A DNA stretch of 14,594 nt. Origin: Bacillota bacterium (GTDB lineage Bacteria > Bacillota > Clostridia > Oscillospirales > Ruminococcaceae). The position numbers were made by a program, and so were the translations under genes. Where the stretch lies: positions 1 to 14,594 of the forward strand of contig JAEZDF010000153.1 in NCBI GenBank assembly GCA_023429685.1. The letters run 5' to 3'. The notes beneath the pieces are model-generated. The model worked only from the letters and a program-made list of their open reading frames with translations. It did not search any database and was not told the DNA's origin. Positions 6,672-13,231 of the stretch are shown here, piece after piece (position 1 is the stretch's first letter; every line of letters begins with the position of its first letter).

Positions 6672-7424
6672 ATGGTCAGTACAATGGCAAACGATAAACG
6701 TTTTGCGGTTTTAATCGACGCGGACAATGTATCTGGAAATTATATTAAATTTATTCTCGATGAGATATCCAATGAGGGGATTATCACATACAAGCGAATC
6801 TATGGCGATTGGACAAAACCGGCGCTGGGATCGTGGAAAAGCATTCTGCTTGAATACTCTATTACACCGATTCAGCAGTACGGTTATACAACGGGCAAAA
6901 ACGCAACCGACTCTGCCATGATTATCGATGCGATGGACATATTATACGCCGGTAATGTTGAGGGCTTTTGTATTGTTTCCAGCGACAGCGACTTTACCCG
7001 CCTTGCTTCCCGCCTGCGTGAGTCGGGCATTACGGTGGTGGGTATGGGGGAGAAGAAGACCCCCAGCGCATTTATCGCAGCGTGCAACAAGTTTAAGTAT
7101 CTTGAGGTTATCGCGAAAGTCATTGACACACAAAGCCCCTCCAATAAGAACCAGGAGGCTGCCAACGCCAAGGACAAGGCAAAGCTCGGCTCAATTACCA
7201 AAGCGATTCGAACCATCCTAGACGAGGTGTCGGATGACGAGGGATGGGCACAGCTCGGCGAAATCGGCAACATCCTGCAAAAACGCTTTCCCGATTTTGA
7301 TGTGCGTAACTATGGTTTTAGCAAGCTCAAGCTGTTTGTTGAATCACTGCACGAGTTTGAAACCCGATCGTTGGAGGGTAAAAACGGCAGTGCAATCATC
7401 TATGTGCGCATTAAGCAACGATAA
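6672..7424 (+). CDS. NYN domain (LabA/DUF88-like) protein with C-terminal OST-HTH/LOTUS domain
   Basis: A 250-residue two-domain protein. Residues about 10-150 are a NYN domain, a PIN-like nuclease fold. Its acidic metal-site residues are visible: D16 and D18 followed by N19 in LIDADN, D80 and D86 in the TDSAMIIDAMD stretch, and D105 and D107 in SSDSD. Residues 151-172 are a charged linker. Residues about 173-247 match the OST-HTH/LOTUS fold, an RNA-binding winged helix (LGEIGNILQKRFPDFD, then NYGFSKLKLFVES). Proteins with this architecture are widespread in bacteria and are thought to act on RNA, but the bacterial substrate is largely unknown. ATG 6672 is preferred because AAGGCGG lies six bases upstream; ATG 6684 is an alternative and ATG 6636 has no ribosome binding site. 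It is monocistronic, with its own promoter and terminator. Confidence 0.9.
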   Translation: MVSTMANDKRFAVLIDADNVSGNYIKFILDEISNEGIITYKRIYGDWTKPALGSWKSILLEYSITPIQQYGYTTGKNATDSAMIIDAMDILYAGNVEGFCIVSSDSDFTRLASRLRESGITVVGMGEKKTPSAFIAACNKFKYLEVIAKVIDTQSPSNKNQEAANAKDKAKLGSITKAIRTILDEVSDDEGWAQLGEIGNILQKRFPDFDVRNYGFSKLKLFVESLHEFETRSLEGKNGSAIIYVRIKQR

Positions 7425-7445
7425 CCCATACTAGATATAATATAA

Positions 7446-7487
7446 CGCCTCATTGTAACCGCCATTTTGCACGGTTACAATGAGGCG
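7446..7487. terminator. Bidirectional terminator between convergent genes
   Basis: A perfect 16-bp stem (7446-7461 with 7472-7487) with a 10-base loop, placed between the NYN gene and the deacetylase-like gene. Both flanks are T-rich in the outgoing direction (CTTATTTG on plus, TTATATTATA on minus), so it can serve both transcripts. Confidence 0.85.
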
Positions 7488-7545
7488 CTTATTTGTGTGT
7501 TGTTTGGGCAGGGTAACAATACGTTACATTGATATCATTTTTCTG

Positions 7546-8472
7546 TTATTCATCATCTACCCAGAAGTCGGCATTGCTGTAAACGGCTTTGGTTCGATAG
7601 ATGCTATAAAGGAGATCACCGATATACGCACCATGACTGCGAACGGTGCGCCTGAGCCGATACAAATCCTGCGGGTTTTGCGACAGGTAGTTTGCGCCTT
7701 CGTCGCGGCTAAGCGTTGCGGCAAACCCCATCTCGCTGATTAGATTCACGGTCTCCTTGCCGATAATCCCATATGGATAGGTAAACGCGACCGGCACAAC
7801 CCCTACCTTGTCGTCGGTTTCCTGCTGTAACAGCAGCACATCATTGTACAGTGCCTGAACATAGGCATCAAGAGCCTCCTCTTTTTGCCGTGCGGTACCG
7901 CGGCGCGCATCCTTTATGTACAGGTTCATGTTGTAGCTTTGGTTAGAAAGCTCCACCAGGGATGACTCCGTCATCTCACGCAGCTCGTTCCAACGAAGGT
8001 AGGCAGGCTGTGCCCCCTTCGGCAAAGCGCTTGCCTCGTTGACCTTTTCACCCACAATCGAAAACACTGCTTTGACGTTGTACTTTTGCAGCAGCGAAAA
8101 CGCATGGGTATATCCGCTGGAAAATCCACCGTCAAAGGATATGACTATCGGACGAATGGGCAGCGAAGCATTAGAATAACAATACTCGACAAGCTCAGAG
8201 ATATGAATCGGCGTGTAGCCGTTCTCCTTTAGGTAGATCAGGTCGTTTTCAAACTCTGCGGGGGTGATGCAAAACTCCCCGAGCAGCGACTCGTCGGTGG
8301 AGATGTGGTGGTACAACAAAATCGGCACACATATACGGTTGGTGATATCGAGCGCCGCCTTGCCCTGCGTGTTCACACTGCGTACCGCAAGCACACCCGT
8401 TATCACTAGTCCGATGATTGCGGCAACAGCGCAGAGTACTGCCCATACCTTGTAATGCAACTGCGGTTTCAT
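7546..8472 (-). CDS. Polysaccharide deacetylase-like membrane protein, metal-site residues lost
   Basis: A 308-residue protein with a single N-terminal membrane anchor (about residues 9-30) and an extracellular NodB/polysaccharide-deacetylase-type domain. It keeps the ILLYHHI (51-57) entry strand, the PIVISFDGG strand (108-116) and TYPYG (231-235). The metal-binding Asp of the SFDD motif is Gly115, and the H-(S/T)-x-x-H region reads SNQSYNMN (176-183) with no histidine at all. The canonical Asp-His-His metal triad is therefore missing and metal-dependent deacetylation is unlikely, although Asp114, the usual catalytic base, remains. A carbohydrate-binding or regulatory role in the cell envelope is inference. 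ATG 8472 follows AGGGGTGA; an ATG at 8511 lacks a ribosome binding site. The frame is intact with no stops, so the protein seems maintained rather than decaying. Confidence 0.85.
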   Translation of the reverse strand: MKPQLHYKVWAVLCAVAAIIGLVITGVLAVRSVNTQGKAALDITNRICVPILLYHHISTDESLLGEFCITPAEFENDLIYLKENGYTPIHISELVEYCYSNASLPIRPIVISFDGGFSSGYTHAFSLLQKYNVKAVFSIVGEKVNEASALPKGAQPAYLRWNELREMTESSLVELSNQSYNMNLYIKDARRGTARQKEEALDAYVQALYNDVLLLQQETDDKVGVVPVAFTYPYGIIGKETVNLISEMGFAATLSRDEGANYLSQNPQDLYRLRRTVRSHGAYIGDLLYSIYRTKAVYSNADFWVDDE

Positions 8473-8626
8473 CTGCTCACCCCTAACAAGATGGTTATGC
8501 CGAGGCGGCACATATAATCATATGTAGTTCATCAGCATACCATGCAAAAAACAGAAAACCACTGTATTATTCCATGTTTTGTGTTAAAATAAATCATACC
8601 AAATATTAAACGGATGGGAAACGGGA

Positions 8627-10000
8627 ATGTCTTTAAATTTAAAAAAGAACGATATTGTAACATTAGAGATTATGGATATAACAAGCGAGGGCAGCGGGGT
8701 CGGGCGCATTGACGGAATGGCTGTCTTTGTCCCCACGACGGCAGTGGGCGACCTACTTGATGTACGCATTACTAAGGTGCTAAAAAGCTATGCCTACGGG
8801 ATTATCGAGCGCATGATAACCCAAAGTGCCGACCGAATCCAGTCGGATTGTCCCGTATTCAAGCAATGCGGCGGATGCACCTACCGTCATATTAGCTACG
8901 CAGCGGAACTGCGTATCAAGAAGCGGCAGGTATACGAAACACTTGCGCGCATCGGCGGGGTGCGGTTTGACGAGCAACGGATCATTCCGTCCCCGCAAAC
9001 CGAGCATTACCGCAACAAGGCGCAGTATCCTGTACGCGCGGAGGAGAATCAAAAGTGCATCGCAGGCTTTTTCTCCAAGCGCAGCCATCGATTGGTGCAA
9101 AGCGACGAGTGCGCATTGCAGTCGCCCGAATTTGCGCAGATTGTAGCGGATGTTCTTTCGTTTGCAAACTCCCATGATATCCCTCCTTACGACGAAGGCA
9201 CGGGCAAAGGATTGCTGCGTCACATCTATCTGCGTAAAGCAGAGGCGACCGGGCAGCTGATGGTTTGTCTTGTCGTTAACGCAAAAGAGCTACCCCACGC
9301 CGATGAACTGATTGGCACCTTGACGCACAAGTACCCGTCTATTCAGAGCATCGTGCTTAATGTAAATAACGAAAACACGAATGTGATACTGGGCAAGAAA
9401 AACACCACCCTGTACGGTACAGACACCATCGAGGATGTGCTGCGCGGGGTCAGGGTGGCGTTGTCGCCGCTTTCATTCTATCAGGTTAATCGCAGGGGCG
9501 CAGAACAGCTGTACGACATCGCCGAAAAGGTCGCCTGCCCTGAGCGGGTTTCTCTGATTATCGACCTTTACTGCGGCGCAGGAACCATCGGGCTTTCGAT
9601 GGCGCACAAAGCAGACCGCCTGATTGGCGTGGACAATGTGCCCGAGGCAATCCAAAACGCGCGGGACAATGCCCAGCGCAATGGCGTGCAAAATAGCGAG
9701 TTTTTGTGTGCCGACGCGTCACAGGCGGCAATAGAGCTGCAAAAACGCGGGCTGCGCCCCGATGTCGTAATCCTCGATCCGCCCCGTAAGGGCAGCGACT
9801 ATGCGTGCCTTGAAGCGGTTGCAGCCATGCAACCCGAACGGATTGTGATGATCTCCTGCAACCCCGCCACCGCCGCCCGCGACATCAAGATTCTTCATGA
9901 GGAGTTCGGGTACAAGCCAATAGAGGCAACGGCAGTGGATATGTTTCCGAGGACAAGCCACGTTGAGACGGTAGTATTGATGTCAAGGGTTAAAGATTGA
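8627..10000 (+). CDS. rlmD: 23S rRNA (uracil-5-)-methyltransferase, RlmD/TrmA family
   Basis: A 457-residue SAM-dependent RNA uridine C5-methyltransferase. An N-terminal TRAM domain (about 5-65, containing SEGSGVGRIDG) binds RNA. Cys75, Cys81, Cys84 and Cys162 have the C-x5-C-x2-C...C spacing of the [4Fe-4S] site found in RlmD-type enzymes. The SAM-binding motif DLYCGAGTIG is near residue 314-323, ILDPPRKG near 384-391, and the catalytic SCNPATAARD near 410-420; the C-terminal SHVETV motif is also present. Methylation of U1939 (and in some Gram-positives U747) of 23S rRNA is known for the family; the exact position here is inferred, and RlmCD is a possible name. ATG 8627 follows GGATGGGAA with good spacing. 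It is the last housekeeping-type gene before the accessory island. Confidence 0.92.
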   Translation: MSLNLKKNDIVTLEIMDITSEGSGVGRIDGMAVFVPTTAVGDLLDVRITKVLKSYAYGIIERMITQSADRIQSDCPVFKQCGGCTYRHISYAAELRIKKRQVYETLARIGGVRFDEQRIIPSPQTEHYRNKAQYPVRAEENQKCIAGFFSKRSHRLVQSDECALQSPEFAQIVADVLSFANSHDIPPYDEGTGKGLLRHIYLRKAEATGQLMVCLVVNAKELPHADELIGTLTHKYPSIQSIVLNVNNENTNVILGKKNTTLYGTDTIEDVLRGVRVALSPLSFYQVNRRGAEQLYDIAEKVACPERVSLIIDLYCGAGTIGLSMAHKADRLIGVDNVPEAIQNARDNAQRNGVQNSEFLCADASQAAIELQKRGLRPDVVILDPPRKGSDYACLEAVAAMQPERIVMISCNPATAARDIKILHEEFGYKPIEATAVDMFPRTSHVETVVLMSRVKD

Positions 10001-10030
10001 TATGTACAAAGCCAACTGCGGTTGGTTTAT

Positions 10031-10070
10031 AACCCCAGTAAATAAGCCATTTCTGTGGGTTCTGTTTTTT
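10031..10070 (+). terminator. Rho-independent terminator of rlmD
   Basis: An 8-bp stem with one bulged base (10031-10038 with 10053-10061) is followed by CTG and six T residues (10065-10070). A smaller hairpin, CCAAC-TGCG-GTTGG at 10012-10025, lies just before it. Confidence 0.7.
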
Positions 10071-10132
10071 AAACTGTACACTCAAATCGTGATTTCGCTT
10101 GTGCATGGGAATCGGTCTATCGGCTCGGATTC

Positions 10133-10239
10133 CTTTCACGAGAGAACAGGATTGATAACAGGCTTTCACGACAGGACAGAATAGATGTTTTGCGTTTTTG
10201 GGGCTTGGTGAGAGAACGGGATTGATGTTTTTTGGATTT
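10133..10239. repeat. Three degenerate tandem repeats of about 30-40 bases
   Basis: Three imperfect copies begin at 10133, 10163 and 10203. Copies 1 and 2 share CTTTCACGA. Copies 1 and 3 share GAGAGAAC(A/G)GGATTGAT. Copies 2 and 3 share GATGTTTT followed by T-rich sequence. The tract fills most of the gap between rlmD and the DUF4393 gene (10001-10301), where no credible gene is seen, and marks the left end of the island. Confidence 0.55.
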
Positions 10240-10301
10240 TCCGAGGTTGTGTGGTCAGGTTGAATATTGGTTAAGAAACTTAATGGGGGGAATGAAACAT
10301 C

Positions 10302-11078
10302 ATGAGTGAAAAAGAAAATGCACTTGCAGAATTAGCAAAACAAATACCAGTAAAGGATATATACACAGATTTACTACATCCAGCTTTGAGTGAAGCCGGA
10401 AAGGGTCTTCAAGGTGTAACAAGAGTTGCTTTGGCTCCAATTTCAGGAATGGTTTGGTGCTATGATAAAATCACGGGTTACTTAGATGCTGCAATACCAG
10501 AGTATTTTGCGAGGCGTAAGATTGACAAAGTAAAAATTCAATCTCCAGATGTTGCAATTGCTGTCCCTGCAATAGAAGCATTGCGGTATACTGAACAAAA
10601 AGAAGAATTAAGAGAAATGTTTGTCAACCTGTTAGGCGCTTCAATGAATTCAGATACTGCTGAATTGGTACATCCTGCATTTGTGGAGATTATTAAGCAA
10701 TTATCAGTGGATGATGCTATTTGTTTAAGTTATTTAAAGGGTTACAGAAAAGCTCTAATAGATTTTGAAGTTAGAGTTGACACTGAATATGTAATGGTTG
10801 GAAGTAATGAAGTTGTAATCCCAGAGGAATTTGAAAACAACATAACTTCTCATATCAACAACTTTATTAGGTTGGGAATATTTGAAAAGGTTAGAACTAT
10901 CCGTGATTCGTGTAGTTATGAATTCGAGGAAGTTGAAAATAAAATAAAAGTCCTTGCCGTAGAGGACTATATTGAGGAAACAAATAAAACACAATATGAA
11001 AAGATCACTTTAAACGCTGAATATTATTGGTTAGCACTTACCGAGTTTGGAGATGATTTTGTATCAATATGTTGTTAG
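10302..11078 (+). CDS. DUF4393 (Abi-alpha-type) domain protein
   Basis: A 258-residue soluble protein of the DUF4393 family, which includes proteins described as Abi-alpha, an abortive-infection phage-resistance family. Recognisable parts are RVALAPISGMVWCYDKI (about 41-57), the LLGASMNSDTAELVHPAF stretch (110-127) and EIIKQLSVDDAI (129-140), in the usual order. The C-terminal third carries a charged stretch (YEFEEVENKIK) and no catalytic motif I can name. The mechanism of the family is not established to my knowledge. The gene is clearly more AT-rich, with AAA/GAA/ATT-type codons, than rlmD before it and the ABC genes after it, which suggests horizontal acquisition. The ATG lies 11 bases after a GGGGGG run; a five-codon frame starting at 10292 overlaps the start. 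It stands alone at the left of a recombinase-remnant island. Confidence 0.82.
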   Translation: MSEKENALAELAKQIPVKDIYTDLLHPALSEAGKGLQGVTRVALAPISGMVWCYDKITGYLDAAIPEYFARRKIDKVKIQSPDVAIAVPAIEALRYTEQKEELREMFVNLLGASMNSDTAELVHPAFVEIIKQLSVDDAICLSYLKGYRKALIDFEVRVDTEYVMVGSNEVVIPEEFENNITSHINNFIRLGIFEKVRTIRDSCSYEFEEVENKIKVLAVEDYIEETNKTQYEKITLNAEYYWLALTEFGDDFVSICC

Positions 11079-11099
11079 CTTAGCAACCCTTTATGAGTC

Positions 11100-11141
11100 A
11101 AGACACCCTGCGCTGTAACCATTTTCAGCGCAGGGTATCTT
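11100..11141. terminator. Long inverted repeat after the DUF4393 gene
   Basis: A 16-bp stem with one mismatch (11100-11115 with 11126-11141) and a 10-base loop. Neither side has a proper T-run, so it may be a weak or decayed terminator. It sits where a terminator would lie after the adjoining recombinase remnant, as the hairpin at 12408-12450 does for the second copy. Confidence 0.5.
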
Positions 11142-11211
11142 GCTCGTCTATATCCTAATTCATCCACATCCATCGTCACACCGGACTTGAACTCTACGGT
11201 GAATTTGTCAT

Positions 11212-11233
11212 AAGCGACTGCGTATAGTCACTT
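11212..11233. repeat. Palindromic insertion in recombinase remnant copy 1
   Basis: An 8-bp stem with one mismatch (AAGCGACT at 11212-11219, AGTCACTT at 11226-11233) interrupts the recombinase frame between its RLIEKVT and YDKFTVEF motifs. A matching palindrome occurs at the same place in copy 2. Confidence 0.55.
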
Positions 11234-11278
11234 TGTAGACAGGTGACCTTTTCAATCAACCGCCAGACAAGAGCGTCA

Positions 11279-11298
11279 CACCCATCTGAAAGTGGGTG
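11279..11298. repeat. Second palindromic insertion in recombinase remnant copy 1
   Basis: CACCCA (11279-11284) pairs with TGGGTG (11293-11298). It adds residues HPLSDGCD between the LTEYD and ALV/RRLIEKVT motifs that are adjacent in intact family members. Copy 2 has the corresponding block at 12586-12602. Confidence 0.5.
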
Positions 11299-11496
11299 GT
11301 CGTATTCGGTCAGGACGGTGGGCTGTTCCCGCAAGAAAATGCCCATGCCCGAGATGCGCTTTTTTTGCTCGTCCCGCCCGGCGCTTTCCAGCTGAAGCTT
11401 CTGCTTATCCTCGCGCAGGCGGTAAATCTCTTGCCTCAATTTCTCATTAAGGGTTAATGAACGAACTAAAAAACATGCTTAGAAAGGAAACAAAAA

Positions 11497-12342
11497 ATGA
11501 AATGGAATATTGTTGCAGACTCATCCTGCGATTTGATGAAAAAAGATGTAGACTGTGAGGAGGTCGGTTTTTCTACCGTTAACTTTACTCTTAGGGTTGG
11601 AAATCGTGATTATATAGATGACGAGCAGTTGGATGTTCTCAAAATGCTTGATGATATGGAAGCATGTCCTACCGCAAGTTCATCTGCTTGTCCTTCACCG
11701 GATGCATGGGCAGAGGAGTTTAAAAAAGCAGAACAAACCATAGCTATAACGATATCCGGCAATTTATCAGGCAGCCAAAACAGCGCTATGGCTGCTGTTG
11801 ATATAGTTATGTCAGAGCATCCAGATAAGAAAATAGCTTTGCTTGATTCCCGTGCCACAGGTCCTGAGATGGCTCTGTGTATTCATCATATTGCTCAGTG
11901 GATCAAAAGTCACCATACATTTGAAACAATAGTGGAAAAAGCAGAAAAATTCTTAGAGAATACGAAAACTACTTTTGCCCTATCTTCTTTTAATAATCTC
12001 GTAAAGAACGGACGCATGAGCAAACTCACAGGCTTTATTGCAAAGGCACTTGGAATGTGGGGGGTTGGAATTGCTAGCGAAGAAGGGAAAATTGCTATGA
12101 AGGGAAAAACAAGGGGAACAGATAAGATTTTAGCCTTAATTTTGGACGACTTGAGGCAGCGTGGATTTCAAGGCGGTGAGGTTGCTATCAGCCATTGCTA
12201 TAACGAAAATATGGCAGAAAAACTCCGCGCAAGTGTTCTTAGCTGTTGGAATAGTGCAAGAGTGACAATTATAAAAGCTAGAGGGCTTGATAGTTTCTAT
12301 GCCGAGCGTGGGGGCTTGATCGTGGCATTTTGCACTGAGTGA
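11497..12342 (+). CDS. degV: DegV family (fatty-acid-binding) protein
   Basis: A 281-residue DegV protein. The family binds a long-chain fatty acid in a cleft between two alpha/beta domains, and some members (FakB) present it to the kinase FakA for phospholipid synthesis. Family marks are IVADSSCDL at 5-13, the TITISGNLSGS-type ligand loop (seen as AITISGNLSGS at 83-93), ALLDSRATGPEM (114-125) and NLVKNGRMSK near 167-176. No fakA/dak gene is present in the window. The ATG has AAAGGAAAC as ribosome binding site. Its codons are more AT-rich than those of neighbouring housekeeping genes, and it lies between two direct-repeat recombinase remnants, so it is probably cargo of a former mobile element. 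Which fatty acid it binds cannot be told. Confidence 0.9.
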   Translation: MKWNIVADSSCDLMKKDVDCEEVGFSTVNFTLRVGNRDYIDDEQLDVLKMLDDMEACPTASSSACPSPDAWAEEFKKAEQTIAITISGNLSGSQNSAMAAVDIVMSEHPDKKIALLDSRATGPEMALCIHHIAQWIKSHHTFETIVEKAEKFLENTKTTFALSSFNNLVKNGRMSKLTGFIAKALGMWGVGIASEEGKIAMKGKTRGTDKILALILDDLRQRGFQGGEVAISHCYNENMAEKLRASVLSCWNSARVTIIKARGLDSFYAERGGLIVAFCTE

Positions 12343-12407
12343 AAATGAAGGTTCGTTTCGCTTGTTTTCGCAATTCGGGGTATATGGAGAAAATAAAGTA
12401 AAAAATG

Positions 12408-12456
12408 AAACGAGGCACTCTACGATGTAATTTCGTAGAGTGCCTCGTTTGTTTTC
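12408..12456. terminator. Strong bidirectional terminator between degV and recombinase remnant 2
   Basis: A perfect 18-bp stem (12408-12425 with 12433-12450) with a 7-base loop. GTTTTC follows on the plus side and CATTTTTTAC on the minus side, so it can end both degV and the former recombinase transcript. Confidence 0.9.
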
Positions 12457-12515
12457 ATCCTTATTCATCCACATTCACCGTCACGCGGACTTGAATTCGA
12501 CGGTGAACTTGTCAT

Positions 12516-12537
12516 AAGCGACTGAGTACAGTCGCTT
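12516..12537. repeat. Palindromic insertion in recombinase remnant copy 2
   Basis: A perfect 9-bp stem, AAGCGACTG (12516-12524) with CAGTCGCTT (12529-12537), around a 4-base loop. It lies at the same position in the recombinase frame as 11212-11233. Confidence 0.6.
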
Positions 12538-12585
12538 TGTAGAATGGTGACCTTTTCAATCAGCCGCCGGACAAAAGCCTCAAAC

Positions 12586-12602
12586 CCACCTGACGGGGGT
12601 GG
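12586..12602. repeat. Second palindromic insertion in recombinase remnant copy 2
   Basis: CCACC (12586-12590) pairs with GGTGG (12598-12602). It corresponds to the block at 11279-11298 in copy 1. Confidence 0.4.
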
Positions 12603-12733
12603 TCATATTCGGTCAGGGGGTAAGCTGCTCCCCCAAGAAAATGCCCATATCGGCGATGCGTTATTCTGCTCGTCCCGCCCCGCACTTTCCAACTCAAGCT
12701 ATTGTTTATCCTCGCGCAGGCGGTAACTCTCTT

Positions 12734-12762
12734 GCCCCAATTTCTCACTAAGGAATCGGGGC
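12734..12762. repeat. Third palindromic insertion in recombinase remnant copy 2
   Basis: GCCCCAATT (12734-12742) pairs with AATCGGGGC (12754-12762), with one G-T type mismatch, around an 11-base loop. It separates motifs RADYED and YRLRED, which are close together in intact family members. Homology of copy 1 stops inside this block. Confidence 0.45.
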
Positions 12763-13231
12763 TGGCGACTGTCCTCATAGTCGGCTCGGGTGCCCGTTCG
12801 GTTATAAAGATCCTCTTGCAGTTCTGCCAGACGCTTGTCGATGTCGGTAAGCGGCTGGCTTTTTTCGTTTCCAGAACGGTTTCGTTGTTTCTTTGCAGAG
12901 TGGCGAGGAAGGTGCCCTTATCACACCCTGTCTGATTGACGACTGCGACCAGCACTTACTCAATCTGGCTTTCCGGCACTGTGCGCGCGTCGCAGTATAG
13001 GGTGGTATTTTAAGTCAGCTGATACACCGCCAGACGATGGACATCTTGCCACGGAAGCTAGAAGAAGTAATTCCTGTTTTCCCCAAACAAAACGCATTGT
13101 GGTATGTTTTTGCAAATTGATTGGTAAAATCGTAAAAATTCTTACATATGCAATAAAATATTCTATGTTATTTTCGCTCCAACTACTATACAATGTAAAC
13201 AATACCCAAATTTGTACAGGAGGAATATTTC

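Larger units (their letters stand above)
11158..11452 (-). pseudogene. Serine recombinase C-terminal remnant, copy 1
   Basis: Minus-strand sequence encodes the C-terminal end of a large serine recombinase of the clostridial TnpX-like/DUF4368 type. EIYRLREDKQKLQLESAGRDEQKKRI and REQPTVLTEYD are in one frame, RLIEKVT follows, and YDKFTVEFKSGVTMDVDE closes the protein in another frame. An extra palindromic block after LTEYD and a second one after RLIEKVT interrupt the match; the second shifts the frame. The family stop codon after DVDE is changed to a Leu codon. All N-terminal catalytic and zinc-ribbon parts are missing: homology stops abruptly at about 11452, 45 bases before degV. Such recombinases mobilise integrative elements, and this fragment cannot be active. 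It matches 12461-12752 closely. Confidence 0.85.
12461..13060 (-). pseudogene. Serine recombinase C-terminal remnant, copy 2 (longer)
   Basis: Minus-strand fragments of one recombinase occur in the right order but in different frames. They are RGKMSIVWRCIS (end of the zinc-ribbon region, followed by a stop codon), TTLYCDARTVPESQIE, then after another stop VLVAVVNQTG with GTFLATLQRN, then KSQPLTDIDKRLAELQEDL with RADYED, then YRLREDKQ with a TAG stop, then RRLIEKVT, and finally YDKFTVEF, VNVDE and the family stop at 12461. At least four frameshifts and three internal stops make it non-functional. The catalytic resolvase domain is absent. Extra palindromic blocks lie at the same two places as in copy 1, plus a third between RADYED and YRLRED. 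The right end near 13060 is approximate; beyond it, 13061-13231 holds only the upstream region of the ABC operon. Confidence 0.85.

Noticed and set aside
10002..10184. Open frame of 60 residues after rlmD
   Set aside because: It overlaps the rlmD terminator and the repeat tract, has no ribosome binding site, and its sequence looks non-coding.
10133..10239. CRISPR array
   Set aside because: Only three degenerate units without regular spacers and no cas genes.
10292..10309. Five-codon leader frame overlapping the DUF4393 start
   Set aside because: It is too short to judge; it could help translation but is probably chance.
12560..12955. Minus-strand open frame of 131 residues
   Set aside because: It is a frame-jumping composite within the recombinase pseudogene; only pieces of it match the recombinase, and the rest of the protein is found in other frames.
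12960..13202. Minus-strand open frame of 80 residues
   Set aside because: It runs from the ABC promoter region into the recombinase remnant in the wrong frame.
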